Counted from the stretch's first letter, positions 8,895-19,115 are shown. The stretch is 64,000 nucleotides of DNA from Branchinecta lynchi (GCA_023053575.1 JAKZAP010000016.1:19114030-19178029), one strand, 5' to 3'. The notes: generated from the letters alone by a model not told the origin. Numbers and translations are program-made.

Positions 8895-10449
8895 TATCCC
8901 TCACCAGAGCACTGGCTCGTGATAGTTCAGCTGAGATTTTAGAGCTGAACTCCAAAAAATTTGTTTCACGGTTTTTTACTAAATAAAAAAAAAAAGTTAC
9001 TAAAAGCAACTTCTATTGAAAATCATCTTCAAGATAAAACAACATTACTTAGAATATCCACGCTTTCTATTGGCTTACTATAAAAAGTAGCATACGTGGC
9101 AGCTTTCCTCTGTGGTGTTGCTATTGCCAGTTAGCTTTTTGCAATAAATATCGTAACATAGCCTATCATCTGTGAGGCTGAAATATTAATTTACAAGCAA
9201 GAGAAACGAACCGCGAAAAGAGCACCCCGACATCAGTGAATATCTTGTTCATTTCGCGTGAAACTTTGAAGGTGTCCTTAACAGCGAACAATCAGAAAGC
9301 TATTCCAGTCTATTCTTTGTCATGAGCTTCCTAATATTGCCTCTCTGTCCTCTATAACAGAAAGTCTAATAAAGCAAGAAGCTTTCGCATTCACGAAAAT
9401 CACCCCCCCCCCCCCACCACCACCATTGTTCCCTCCTTTTTGTCTCGAGAAAGTCTCTTTCAATGACTGTAAACAGACTTTGAAAAAAAGTCTTGTTTGA
9501 AAGGAGAAGTGGGACTTTGAGGGAAGAAGGGAAAGGAGGAAGAATGGGACAAAAGATTATGATTGTATGCTGGAAGATTGTAGCGGCTAATTTGATGTGT
9601 TCTATCATGGACTGGTGCAGACAATGTATAGCAAACATTGGCAGATTTTCCGAGAAGTTTTTTCATGATCTAGACTGGAATATTACTTTTATCGCGGGTT
9701 TCATTTCACGAGATTTGTGTTGATAGGTTCTGTGGGAACTTTTTTCGGAAGGCCCATGTCCCAAAATCGGCAGTTTAGGATATCAATTTCGCAAAATCCG
9801 TTCCGGCTAAACAACTTTCCAAAGTTTGCAAGTGCTTTATATAATGGTTAGATCAAAAGCATTTGCTCCTACTACTTAACAAGTTTCACTCAAACTGGAG
9901 CACATCTGCAACCCCCCCCCCCCCCCCCCCGCTCCATCTCTCCTACCGAGTTCGGTTTCGATCTTGACACACAAATAACACATCTAGGGCATTTCCTGAT
10001 ACCCCTGTTAAGTTTTAATCAAATCGGAGCACTCCTAGAAAACATCCCAACCTCCCCTCCAAAATAACGTGTTTGAGACACATGACCTTTGTACTGTCCG
10101 AGCTTCATACCAATCCCTCCTTCCATTTTGTAACAAAAGGGCTATGTCCAGATGTGGTATCGTTCCGACGTCCTGTTTGGTAGAAGCTCCGCTCACTAGT
10201 CCATACCGCCGTTCTTGTTTGCCTTTAGAGCCGAATGCAGAAACAGGTACAGTTTAAGGATGAAAATAAGACAGACAAGTGTTCAGAACAAATGCTAAAC
10301 TAAACTTTTATCTGATTGTGTTCTGCCTTTTCTCAAGAAAGTAAGATACTTCTGTCTCCATTTTGTACTCTGGGCCAAGTGAGGTCAAAGTAGCCTAATT
10401 GTATTTTGGAACAGTTCCAGATTGTGACTCCAAAATAAAATAGAAACTT
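8895..10449. other. No gene seen; poly-C tracts and decayed repeat
   Basis: Poly-C runs at about 9403-9415 and 9911-9930. Around 9880-10130 there are family-E-like phrases (AAGTTTTAATCAAATCGGAG, ATCCCTCCTTCC), a highly decayed relative of the tandem-unit repeats. The frames at 9366-9723 and 10069-10257 show no domain. Confidence 0.4.
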
Positions 10450-10760
10450 CCAGTTCCTTCAGTTTGAATAGTTGTACAGACCCAAACAATCACTTCCCTC
10501 ATCCGGCCATCGTGGGGGGAGCGGAGGGATGGGGAGTTTAGAAACTAGTAACATACGTAAGTTTGGAACGGGTAATCGGACATGCATGAAACTTGACAAG
10601 TGTCTCGAAATCGGACCGGATCCGATAACTGGGGCGGGAGACCAGGGGGTGGGGTGGGGCGGAGTATCTCGTGAAACGCTTCCACATAAGCTAGGACGAT
10701 GAAATTTGGAAGGCATATCAGGAACCCCATCAGATTAACTTGGGAGTAATCATTTACCCG
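10450..10760. repeat. Family E repeat fragment
   Basis: Carries the family E words GGGGGGAGCGGAGGGA, GGACCGGATCCG and CACATAAGCTAGGACGATGA, all found in the 281-bp array at 55700-58310. About one unit is present and diverged. Non-coding. Confidence 0.75.
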
Positions 10761-10835
10761 ATTCGGCCCCCGAAGAAGAAGGGGAGTCCTAGAGATGACT
10801 TTTCAGTTATTTTTACTTACTAGTGTAAAATAAAA

Positions 10836-11182
10836 TAGTTGCGTTTTCGCAGATACCATGGTATCTGATACCACGGTCAAAAAGCGTGTTTGCAGTTATC
10901 GTGGTATCTGGCCAGTTATCGTGGTATCAGATATTCAGATACTACGGACCGACCGTGATAACTGGTCGTGGTATCTGAAAAATCATCTCACTTTCATGAA
11001 ATTTTGTCAGATTGGTGAGAAAGAAGTTTTGCACTTAGTGATGTAACTTGATATCTGTTCGGCAATAGTCGTTTTTTTTGCAGAGTACCGTGTATCAGAT
11101 ACCACGATAACTGCAAAAACGACTAATTGCAGCTTCAGTTACCGAAGTAACAGATACCATGGTATCAGCAGAAACGCAACTA
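10836..11182. mobile_element. TA-flanked MITE, GTTGCGTTT termini (copy 1)
   Basis: The ends TAGTTGCGTTTTCGCAGATA and CAGCAGAAACGCAACTA are inverted. Inside, the palindromic word ATACCACGATAACTGC and its complement occur several times. A second copy is at 47256-47660. The terminal TA on each side is compatible with a TA target duplication. Non-coding. Confidence 0.9.
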
Positions 11183-11727
11183 ATGATATTCGACTCTGTA
11201 TATAACTCCCAGGCAAAAAACTACCCCCAACATTTCGCCTATTTTCTGGAATAAATCTCAGCTGACTTTCCATATAGCGCCACGAACCATGAAGTTGCTC
11301 ACCCAGACGAAATCTTTCTCTATCTCTTCCTTCTATCAGATACACCTTTCTCAAAGCATTTACCATCAGTGGAGCATTCCAAGGGAGCGACGGGAGGGGG
11401 GGAACATTCTAATATCCCTTCCGAGGAATATTGGGGTTCTTTTGTCCGGGAATATTCGCTATGAGGGAAAAGTTATGAGTGGTTTCCAGTGTTTACGCCT
11501 CAGGATATTCCCGCACTGTGAAACTTGCAAGTGCTAGGCTACAGATCGGTTTATAGCCTATATTCCTGTCTCGGAAAATCTAACCAGGCTGAGAGATCTG
11601 GGTACGAGATTCGACTGTCAGAATGAACCGACATGTTGGAAACGGCCAAGAAGAGCGGCAAACGGTAGATATGCGACGCGCCGTCACTATGTTCGGGATT
11701 CTTATGTTTCGGGCCACGTATAACGGT
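11183..11727. other. No gene seen
   Basis: Short frames on both strands have no recognisable domain. This is the pre-insertion flank of the LINE. Confidence 0.35.
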
Positions 11728-11737
11728 GTATCGCATT

Positions 11738-11738
<1 letters not shown>
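11728..11738. other. LINE 3' target-site duplication
   Basis: GTATCGCATTG, identical to 17620-17630 on the far side of the LINE. The next bases (TTT) also match but merge with the poly(A)/T tract, so the true length could be 11-14 bp. Confidence 0.9.

Positions 11739-11778
<40 letters not shown>
11739..11778 (-). other. LINE poly(A) tail (T40 on the + strand)
   Basis: Forty uninterrupted T on the plus strand, directly adjoining the target-site duplication. A tail this long and pure decays quickly, which supports a recent insertion. Confidence 0.9.
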
Positions 11779-11783
<5 letters not shown>

Positions 11784-12604
11784 TAATCCCGCGTAGCTTC
11801 TTTTTCCATTTTTCTGTTTTAGGCTGAACTAAAACAGTGGCTACGTCTCCACCTCCAACTCAGTGACGTTAATACCAAAAAATACCTAACAATTTACCCT
11901 ACTTTAACGTCACTTACACTTTCATCATAACAATTAAAATTTTATTTTCACATTTTCCAAAATCTAAAAACAAAATACCTTAAAACTTTCAAACTTTTCC
12001 TTTTCCTATCAAACATTCTCATATACTCTACAATACTTTATTATTTACTTTTTTCTCTAAATCCTATACAAACCTCTTCTATCATATCCTACGTAATATT
12101 AAAAACTTTTCCATTCAATTCAATCAATTAATCTTAATATTTTAAATACTCAAGCAGCCAAATCTGTAGGTTAAATCCAAAATAAACTACAAAAATAAAA
12201 ATAAAAACATAATACCTTACATTTTCTCTCTTCCTGTTTTGAGACGCCCTTCCTCCATAGGGCATCTCTCTACAGTGGAAAACAACACTTAAATCAAATA
12301 ATTTAAAATAAAAAAATCCAACAAATTTCTTCATTTCCCTACAGATACTTTGCCCCAAAACCAAAAAATAAACAACCCCCTCCCTCCATTTGGAATACCT
12401 TCCCTTACAAACAAAATGGAGAAGATATTCCAAATTTCTGACATTCAAACAAATGAAAAACTCATCAAAGTAATGACTGCTCGAGCACAAACCTAACCTC
12501 AAAAAAATTTCAAAATTCAAATTTTTTTTCAATTCAAAAAAAAAAAATTGTCAATCAAATCAAACATGATGTCTACTTTTTCCTTTTCTTTCTTTATTCC
12601 TTAA
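11779..12604 (-). other. LINE 3' UTR with a 132-codon open frame
   Basis: A-rich on the coding strand and without close relatives in this window. A 132-codon frame (12134-12532, minus) starts 72 nt after the ORF2 stop. It begins MKKNLNFEIFLRLGLC and is rich in Phe/Tyr/Ile, with a hydrophobic stretch near its end (YYVFIFIFVVYFGFNLQIWL). I recognise no domain. In AT-rich UTR sequence a frame this long can be chance. Confidence 0.7.
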
Positions 12605-15600
12605 CTATTTTCTTCTTTCCATCCATATTTCATTCAACCATTTCAAATCCATTTTCTTTTCCCATGCACACACTCCCTCATTCACACTTGCCAAATTCCT
12701 AAACCAACCTTCAAACCTATCTTTTTGGATCCTTTTCCCTTTCTTTCGCATTTTCCAAACATGCACACATAGAGACATAACCACAAAAGACATCGCTCTT
12801 TCACGGTTTCTCCCTTTTTCAACTTCAAAATCTAATTTTAAAATTCTCTTTTTCTCCTCCAAACACTCTGCTCGCACTCCCTCTCTCTCAAACAAAACAA
12901 ACAACCGCTCAAAAACACCCTCGTTTCGCTCACATTCTAAAAACTCATGTGCCATTCCGTCCACTACTTCTACTCCACAGAACTGGCACGCGGGACTTTC
13001 CGTCCGAATGAACCTACTTACCCGGTTCCGATATGGCAAGATTCCATGTATCACTGAGAACATTAATTCACGACACTCCACTCCACATGGTACTTCATAC
13101 AGGTTTTTGAAAGCTCGGTCATAATTAACGTGAGGTTCATTCCGTTTTGCTGCGAAAGTCACTTCTTCTTCTTTCTCTATTAAATTTTTTATCCCAGTCT
13201 TTCTTTCCTCCGCCTTTATGTCATCCTTCAGTAAACCGGCCTTATGTATATCTAGTATAGTTTTCACCATATCCTTTAACATGGGGGGCAGCTCCGAGAT
13301 CCATTCTGTGACTTCTTTCCCGTGATCTTCATTAATGACGGGCAGTAACCACGTTCGGAGTAGCAGAGTATTTGGTTCGTTCTTTACCACTAATTCACTA
13401 ATGTTTCTTACGAACAAAGCCAGGCATTTCGATCTAAAATCAATAACACCCAATCCTCCTTTTTCTTTTGGTACATACATCATTTTCATACTTAACTTTT
13501 CTAATTTTCCTATCCACAGGAATCTCCACAACTTTCTTTCAATAATCTTTGCATGTTCTTCTTCCAGTTTGAAAATTGGTGCGAGATAAAACAACAATGG
13601 CAAGCAGTATGTATTTACAAAGGTCACTCGTTCGAAAATTGTTCTTATGTAGGTTTTTTCTTTTCCGTTAAGAATTCCCTCAAATTTCTGAATGTTTTCT
13701 TTCCATACAGTGTCACCGTTCATTTCACTGCTCACTTGCACTCCCAGGATTCTTGTCTTTTCAACCTTCTTTAACCAACACTTATCCAGTTCTTGCTGAT
13801 AATCTGCATTTGGGTTTAACAGGAGTATATTGCTTTTTGCTTGATGTATTTTTACGTGAAAGTTTTCCTCGTACCACTCAATTCCTTCAACCACTTTCCC
13901 AATGTCACCTGCCTCCCCGGTGAAAAAAATACCATCGTCTACGAAAGCTGCTGACTTCAAAAAAATATTTTCTATAATGTTTATACCACTAATTCTCGAT
14001 TCCACGTACTTAAAAAGTGGGTCAATGTAAATTTCAAAGAGGAATGGGGAAGAAGGGTCACCTTGGCGCAGTCCTCTTTCCATGTTCACTTGTCTTGAAA
14101 GTTCACCGTTGACATTTAACACGACCTCGACTTTTTTATAAAGTTGTTTAAACTTTTTCACTGCTTCTTCGTGGAAGCCAAATTTTTCTGTCATTAAGAG
14201 CCATAGAATTGTTCGTATTACTGAATCATACGCTTTCACCACGTCCACACTTAACAAAGCAGCCAGGTGACAGATATCATGTCTCATTAACAGTCCTTGA
14301 TCCTTTCTCATGATCAGGTCCCTTATTACACTTAGTATATGTTGGGCTTTTTTACCTTTTATTCCACCATGCTGATATTCCCCTAGTATTTTCTCCATCA
14401 AACCTTCCAGTCGTTTTGTTAAAACTTTAGAGGCAATCCGGTAATCACAGCACAATAGTGCTATCGGCCTCCAGTTTTTAAGTAAACTTCGTTCTCCTCC
14501 TTTGTGCATCAAAGATATTATGGCTGGTTCTCTTAGATTTCCTTCCGCCATAATCGTGTTTACTACTATGACAAATAAATCTCCTAATTCCGACCAGAAC
14601 TCTTTGTAAAATTCATATCCCAGTCCATCAAGTCCTGGGGATTTTCCGTTCTTTAAGCCGCTTAACACTTTTTCTACCTCTGCTTTAGTGACTTCTGCCT
14701 TTAAAGCTTCATTTTCTTCTTCTCGGACCTTTCTCTTTACTTCAAAATCTTGAAACCTTAATTCTGGTTGCTTTGGATATTCTGGTTGTTTATAAAAATT
14801 TTCGTAGAAACTGGCAACTTCTTCTAGAATTTCATCCTGGCCACATACTAGCTCATTATTCTCTCTTTTTAGTTTCCTGATGAGATTTTCTTCTCTGTGC
14901 TGTTTAGCTTTCAGCTTCGTAGATAACATTACTTGTTCCGACCCAAATACTTCGTTTATTCGATTTTTGAGTTTAAAATGTTCGAAATCAGCTTCTTCAA
15001 TCTTCTTTATCTCCTGCTTAACTTCATTGTATTCCTGCCAAACGTGCTGACCGTCATCAATTTCTTCCTTTAGATCACTCAAAACTCTATATAGATACCT
15101 TTTGAAAGCCTTTTCCTTTCGTTCTTCCTCTTTTTCTAGGGTTAGTATGAAAGCTTTTATCTTCCTTTTAAAATTTAGCCAAAAATTCCGTGTATCATAT
15201 TCTGCTTTGTATTCACCCAGATATTCCTGAATTTTAATTCTAACAAGGTCTTTAATGTCCTTTTTTTTAAGTAAACTTGGGTTCATTCTCCAAAAACCCT
15301 TTTTTTTAATAGTTGACTTTGGAGTACTGGTATCATGTTGTTCATTTAGGGACATCACTACCGCCATATGGTCAGAAAATACGACGCTGTATGTTGTGAT
15401 CTCCTGGACATCTTTTACCATGCAATCAGAGCAGTATATGCGGTCTATCCTGCTCGCTCCTCTTTTATCCACTCTCGTAAATCCTGTTTTTTTATTTTTT
15501 TCTTCCCAAACATCTTTCATGCTCCACACTCTGATCACTTCCTTTAAGTCATCGCTAAATCTGTATTTCAAATTTGTTTTCTTGGGGTTTAAAATGTCTT

Positions 15601-16015
15601 TCTTGTCTGTAACGCAGTTAAAATCTCCCAGGAGAATGATCTTTCTTCCATTAAGAAACTTTGGTATCTTTTTCTGAAGCACTTCCTGTCGTTTCCTGAA
15701 ATTGTTTGTTCCAGATGGTAGGTGCGTATTTACTATCACCATTCCTTTAAAGAAAAGGCTGCTTATATCGCCTTCTTCTTCGAAGCGTAGCGTTTTCTTA
15801 TCCAACTCCAAACTTGCTCTTACTGCAAAACCAGTATCTGGGTTTATTCCACCAGAAACAAAAACATAACCGATTTCAACCAAGAAATCGATTTTGTTCG
15901 TGTCTACCTCTTGGAGGCATAGGATGTCCACTTTACTTTTTAGAATAAAATCTTGCAGCATCTTTTGTCGTTTTCTTTGCTTCAAACCGTTAACATTTAA
16001 TGTTCCAATCAGCAT
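12605..16015 (-). CDS. LINE ORF2: endonuclease-reverse transcriptase, 1136 aa
   Basis: Nicks chromosomal DNA and copies element RNA onto the exposed 3' end (target-primed reverse transcription). Residues 1-220 form an apurinic-type endonuclease: N7/N9 in LNVNG, E36 in LQEVD, H98 in NTHLPSG, D131 and N133 in LLGDFN, D191 in SRIDRIY, and D215-H216 in FSDH. The RT region has SPGLDG (459-464), motif A SVDVVKAYDS with D591, RGLRQGDPSSP (647-657) and the catalytic box FVDD (691-694). A C-terminal knuckle of form C-x2-C-x9-H-x4-C (CQFCG to FLEC) follows. All expected catalytic residues are present and there is no internal stop. The start ATG at 16015 immediately precedes the endonuclease core. Val in the FxDD box is atypical, since LINEs usually have Ala. 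It lies 36 nt after ORF1 and is presumably translated by reinitiation from the same RNA. Confidence 0.97.
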   Translation of the reverse strand: MLIGTLNVNGLKQRKRQKMLQDFILKSKVDILCLQEVDTNKIDFLVEIGYVFVSGGINPDTGFAVRASLELDKKTLRFEEEGDISSLFFKGMVIVNTHLPSGTNNFRKRQEVLQKKIPKFLNGRKIILLGDFNCVTDKKDILNPKKTNLKYRFSDDLKEVIRVWSMKDVWEEKNKKTGFTRVDKRGASRIDRIYCSDCMVKDVQEITTYSVVFSDHMAVVMSLNEQHDTSTPKSTIKKKGFWRMNPSLLKKKDIKDLVRIKIQEYLGEYKAEYDTRNFWLNFKRKIKAFILTLEKEEERKEKAFKRYLYRVLSDLKEEIDDGQHVWQEYNEVKQEIKKIEEADFEHFKLKNRINEVFGSEQVMLSTKLKAKQHREENLIRKLKRENNELVCGQDEILEEVASFYENFYKQPEYPKQPELRFQDFEVKRKVREEENEALKAEVTKAEVEKVLSGLKNGKSPGLDGLGYEFYKEFWSELGDLFVIVVNTIMAEGNLREPAIISLMHKGGERSLLKNWRPIALLCCDYRIASKVLTKRLEGLMEKILGEYQHGGIKGKKAQHILSVIRDLIMRKDQGLLMRHDICHLAALLSVDVVKAYDSVIRTILWLLMTEKFGFHEEAVKKFKQLYKKVEVVLNVNGELSRQVNMERGLRQGDPSSPFLFEIYIDPLFKYVESRISGINIIENIFLKSAAFVDDGIFFTGEAGDIGKVVEGIEWYEENFHVKIHQAKSNILLLNPNADYQQELDKCWLKKVEKTRILGVQVSSEMNGDTVWKENIQKFEGILNGKEKTYIRTIFERVTFVNTYCLPLLFYLAPIFKLEEEHAKIIERKLWRFLWIGKLEKLSMKMMYVPKEKGGLGVIDFRSKCLALFVRNISELVVKNEPNTLLLRTWLLPVINEDHGKEVTEWISELPPMLKDMVKTILDIHKAGLLKDDIKAEERKTGIKNLIEKEEEVTFAAKRNEPHVNYDRAFKNLYEVPCGVECRELMFSVIHGILPYRNRVSRFIRTESPACQFCGVEVVDGMAHEFLECERNEGVFERLFVLFEREGVRAECLEEKKRILKLDFEVEKGRNRERAMSFVVMSLCVHVWKMRKKGKRIQKDRFEGWFRNLASVNEGVCAWEKKMDLKWLNEIWMERRK

Positions 16016-16051
16016 TTAATTTGTTTAAAAAAAAAACTTAATTTCACCAGT

Positions 16052-17146
16052 TTACTTATTTTTTGCTTTCTTTCCTGTCCCGTTCGTTTTTTCGGATCTT
16101 ATTTCAACTGAATCTAGGGATGTTTGGCTTAACTGTCTTTTTGGGGTTTCTTCCGCTGTTCTTTGGGCACTCCGCCCTTCGGGTTTGTTTGCTGCGATTG
16201 GTTTGATTCCCGGGATATTTGATGATTTCTTTGTTTCGTACGGTTTCTTTTTAATTTCCTTCTTTTCTTTTTCCGTATCCTCTTTTTGGTTTTTCCTGTT
16301 CTCCGATTCTGATTTGGCCTTTGGCGGCGATCGGGACGTAACATTTCCTACCTGGCTCGCCACCAGTGCTCCCACAACCAAATCGACTGCTTGCGATGAA
16401 GTGAGTTCAGCTATTCCCGAAAATTCTCCGCTCATACCCGGTTGTATTAACATCGGTACACTGGAAGGGCCGGGTAACCCCCACACATTTGTACTCAAAA
16501 CCAAGGGAGTACCTGTTTGATTTTCGGGTTCAGCTCGGGTATTCTTTCTTGATCTAGGCGGTCCTTTTCGTTTTGGGCATACAGCTGCTTCATGTTCATT
16601 ACTGTGGCAAATGTAGCAAGCTTTTGGCTGCCCTTCATAGTATACGAACATCTTCTCTTCCCCAACGATCTTTACTGAAGGAGGGATCGCTGTTTCTATG
16701 TACATGAGGGCAGTTGCTCTTCCTGTCCATACTTCGATGAAACCATCGCCTTCGTATGATCTCCTTCGGACATTCAAAACCTGGCCGTACTGTTGAATCG
16801 CTTTTTTAATGTCGTCTGCTGAAGCTTCTCCTGGTATTTTCCGAAGCTGGACAACTACCGGGCGCTTTCCACTCCTATCAATATAAACTGGAAAGATTTC
16901 ATTTTCGTACTTGAACTTTAACTCCACCTTTCTATACTTCTCAAAAAATTCCTCTGCTAGCACCGCGCTTTTCATTGTTACTTGGACCGTTCCAAACCTT
17001 CTCAGGTCGTCCCCGTCTATAGCTCGAACGTTTGTTGCACTTAATCCAAGACTTTTGAGGAATCGGTGAACTTCGACATCTCTCACCTCTTTCAGAGACG
17101 ATTCCGGGAGGCTACTCAAATCGAACCTCAAGGTGCTTCTCGACAT
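16052..17146 (-). CDS. LINE ORF1: RNA-binding protein with CCHC knuckle, 364 aa
   Basis: The nucleic-acid chaperone/RNP protein partner of ORF2. Residues about 22-170 look like two small RRM-like or related alpha/beta modules (VQVTMKSAVLAEEFFEKY, VVVQLRKIPGEASADDIKKA, then GFIEVWTG). They are followed by one zinc knuckle of form C-x2-C-x4-H-x4-C at C177, C180, H185, C190 (CYICHSNEHEAAVC). The tail (from about 265) is highly charged and Lys/Glu-rich and probably disordered. This arrangement matches Tx1-type ORF1 proteins rather than the coiled-coil mammalian L1 ORF1p. The frame is intact. The stop is at 16052 and ORF2 begins 36 nt further on. The RRM call is by pattern only; the knuckle is clear. 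Confidence 0.93.
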   Translation of the reverse strand: MSRSTLRFDLSSLPESSLKEVRDVEVHRFLKSLGLSATNVRAIDGDDLRRFGTVQVTMKSAVLAEEFFEKYRKVELKFKYENEIFPVYIDRSGKRPVVVQLRKIPGEASADDIKKAIQQYGQVLNVRRRSYEGDGFIEVWTGRATALMYIETAIPPSVKIVGEEKMFVYYEGQPKACYICHSNEHEAAVCPKRKGPPRSRKNTRAEPENQTGTPLVLSTNVWGLPGPSSVPMLIQPGMSGEFSGIAELTSSQAVDLVVGALVASQVGNVTSRSPPKAKSESENRKNQKEDTEKEKKEIKKKPYETKKSSNIPGIKPIAANKPEGRSAQRTAEETPKRQLSQTSLDSVEIRSEKTNGTGKKAKNK

Positions 17147-17619
17147 ATTATTTCAATAATCTCACTTCAAAACAAACTCTTCAATAACTTTCAAAAAAAA
17201 ACAACTAAAGCAACAAAACCACAACCACAAAACGCACCACTAACAACAAAAAAAAACAACACACAATATTTTTTTTTTTTTTTTTTTTTGTCGTCTGTTA
17301 CCACCGCAAAATTACTTGTAGTAGCAACACTGCGCTTGAAAAAAAAAAATAACCGCTAGGTAGCACGACCTGCACTCATTCACAGTCATACATCATTCAC
17401 ACACAAACACGCTAAATACCAAAATTCCGGGGGAAAAAGCACCACACAACCAAACTATCACACACTCTCTCTCAAAGTGGTATATATTTTGTCTCGCACG
17501 CTTTATCTGTCCACTAAAATCATTCTAAACAAATAAAGCTTTCTCAAGACACCAATATAATTAGGCACCAGCGTTGCCAAACGTTATTAAAATATAATTA
17601 GGCACCAGCGTTGCAAAAC
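17147..17619 (-). promoter_or_regulatory. LINE 5' UTR with two 36-37 bp terminal repeats
   Basis: The extreme 5' end carries two near-identical units (about 17592-17619 and 17555-17591), each with TAATTAGGCACCAGCGTTGC on the plus strand. Tandem 5' units are typical internal promoters of L1/Tx1-type elements, so promoter function is inferred. T/A-rich homopolymer runs (17264-17289, 17340-17349) lie nearer ORF1. The first unit stops flush with the target duplication, so it is slightly truncated or defines the true start. Confidence 0.75.
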
Positions 17620-17630
17620 GTATCGCATTG
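17620..17630. other. LINE 5' target-site duplication
   Basis: GTATCGCATTG, identical to 11728-11738. It gives the 5' boundary of the LINE at 17619. Confidence 0.9.
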
Positions 17631-18104
17631 TTTAATAGTTTTAACTGGGCCCCGCAAGTGAGAACCCCCTAGGCACCTTTTATTGTTCACAATTTGTACT
17701 GCAACTACTTTTGTGCTTTACCGGAATTGTGGTTCTACACAATAGTAGTCAGCAGTTTTCGTGTCTCCCACAATTGTTCAACAATTGTGGTGCCGAACTA
17801 CAATTCTAAGATTAAGATATAAGCCAGGGTGTTCGCGCTAGTTGGGCAGTCTAAGTCGTAGTCTAAGTCGTAGTCTAAGTGGTAGTCCAAGTGTATATTG
17901 TGTTAGACCAAGTACGGTCGTTGGAATGGATTACCGGTCGTGAATTACATAGAAGATCTATCATTGTACAGTGTGGTGAGTGAATAAAACTATATATATC
18001 TTATACTCTCTAGTACTGCGTTGTGGCCTCTAGACTAAGGAGAACCTGACTCGCCTCCTCGCTACCCAAATAACTATATACCGAGGTACGGTATACACGT
18101 AACA
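17631..18104. other. No gene seen; tentative LTR-like segment
   Basis: Between a TGTT at about 17683 and ...GTAACA at about 18103 there is an AATAAA signal (17985-17990) and a short imperfect repeat GTAGTCTAAGTC (about 17850-17890). This could be the remnant of an LTR, but no target duplication or internal region was found. Low confidence. Confidence 0.2.
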
Positions 18105-18600
18105 ACGAGGCCTTTCTATAACAAGGACATCATCGCCATTGAGCAAGTTCAGAGACGAGCAACCAAAACAGTGCCAGCCATTCGCCATCTGCCTTATGAA
18201 CATCGACTTAAAAAATTACGATTATCCAGTTTATCTTATAGATTCCTCCGAGGTGATTTGATTGAAACTTTTAAGATTTGTCATAGTTACTATGATAACA
18301 TAAAGCCTGATGATGTCCTCACTTTCAATCATAACGGTCTCAGAGGACACAGCTTGAAAATTCGTGGTGAGAAATTCCGAAAAGACATTGGAAAATGGAG
18401 CTTCAAAAACCGGATAGTGGAATACTGGAATAATCTCCCCGAAAATGTCGTAAATGCCGAAAATATCAATCAGTTTAAAGCAGGCGTGGATCGACACCTG
18501 GCTGAAATTGAATTTAGTGTACACAGTGTCCCGAGAAATTAACAGAGGCGAAAGCCATTTTTACTGCAGTTATATTATTATTATTATTTATTATTATTAA
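18105..18600 (+). pseudogene. LINE ORF2 C-terminal fragment with hairpin and (TTA)n tail
   Basis: About 145 residues of the region downstream of the RT in CR1/L2/RTE-like LINEs: IEQVQRRATK, HLPYEHRLKKL, LRGDLIETFKI, GHSLKI, FSFK-like KWSFKNRIVEYWNNLPENVV and FKAGVDRHL, ending at the stop at 18540-18542. The open frame continues upstream of the first start-like codon (18171) to about 18105, so this is a 5'-truncated insert, not a gene. After the stop comes a small hairpin AGGC-GAAA-GCC (GNRA loop) and a (TTA)n tail at 18572-18600, the usual 3' end of such LINEs. No RT core remains. Confidence 0.9.
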
Positions 18601-18603
18601 AGC

Positions 18604-18968
18604 TTAAAGGACCTCTCTTACCTATAATACTAACGCACCTTACTTCCATACTCGCTCCGTATATTTGTAAACCCAGAGACCCCAAATTTCGTCCCTCTAA
18701 CAAAACCACGCTGATTTTCTCACTTGCCGTGATTTGCTACCTTCGATGTTTATCAAGCTGTTGACGGGTGTCTGCAAGAAGTTTTTCCATCAGAAAAACC
18801 GTTTATGTAAATTCTTTCCCTGTTTCAATATAACCCAACGGGTACCGGAGAAGGCTTAAAACAGCCAAATACGTGAGTTTTTTGTTGAAAGCACAGCCTA
18901 GTTTTAGGTGTTCAGATGTTTTAAAAATATTGTAAGTTGGTGAGTAAATAGTGCCAGATGTCCTTTAA
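18604..18968. mobile_element. piggyBac-type MITE, TTAA-flanked (copy 1)
   Basis: Starts TTAAAGGAC (18604) and ends GTCCTTTAA (18968), i.e. short TIRs flanked by the TTAA target typical of piggyBac. The interior (CTTACCTATAATACTAA, CTCACTTGCCGTG, GAAGTTTTTCCATCAGAAAA) is shared with 28051-28440 and 63257-63909 in the same orientation. Non-coding. Confidence 0.9.
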
Positions 18969-18984
18969 GCGAATAGGTCTGTGA

Positions 18985-19115
18985 TACTAATAAAATAGAA
19001 AAAACGAGATTTTCGGTTTTTTTTCTTGATCAGCTAGTTACCCCTCCAAGATGATGTGCGAGGGGTAAATAAAATTTCGGATGTTTCGGTTGCACTGCCG
19101 GCGAACCGTAAGTGC
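18985..19115. mobile_element. Truncated MITE related to 27107-27314
   Basis: Has one terminus (AATAGAAAAAACGAGATTTT, then CTTGATCAGCTA) and the internal phrase GATGATGTGCGAGGGGTAAA shared in inverted order with 27107-27314. The second terminus is missing. Confidence 0.7.

Larger units (their letters stand above)
11739..17619 (-). mobile_element. Complete L1/Tx1-type LINE with target-site duplication
   Basis: A 5.88-kb non-LTR retrotransposon read from 17619 down to 11739: a 473-nt 5' UTR, ORF1, a 36-nt gap, ORF2, an 826-nt AT-rich 3' UTR and a 40-nt poly(A) tail. The 11-bp sequence GTATCGCATTG occurs exactly at 11728-11738 and at 17620-17630, the expected target-site duplication. Both reading frames are open from end to end. 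Exact duplication, long tail and intact frames together indicate a young, full-length copy. Clade assignment to L1/Tx1 rests on the two-ORF layout, the CCHC knuckle in ORF1, the RT style and the CCHC at the ORF2 C terminus. Confidence 0.95.

Noticed and set aside
15255..15677. 140-codon plus-strand frame
   Set aside because: Antisense shadow of the LINE ORF2 endonuclease region.
17683..18103. Solo LTR (TGTT...AACA with AATAAA)
   Set aside because: No target duplication and no second copy in the window; kept only as a low-confidence note.
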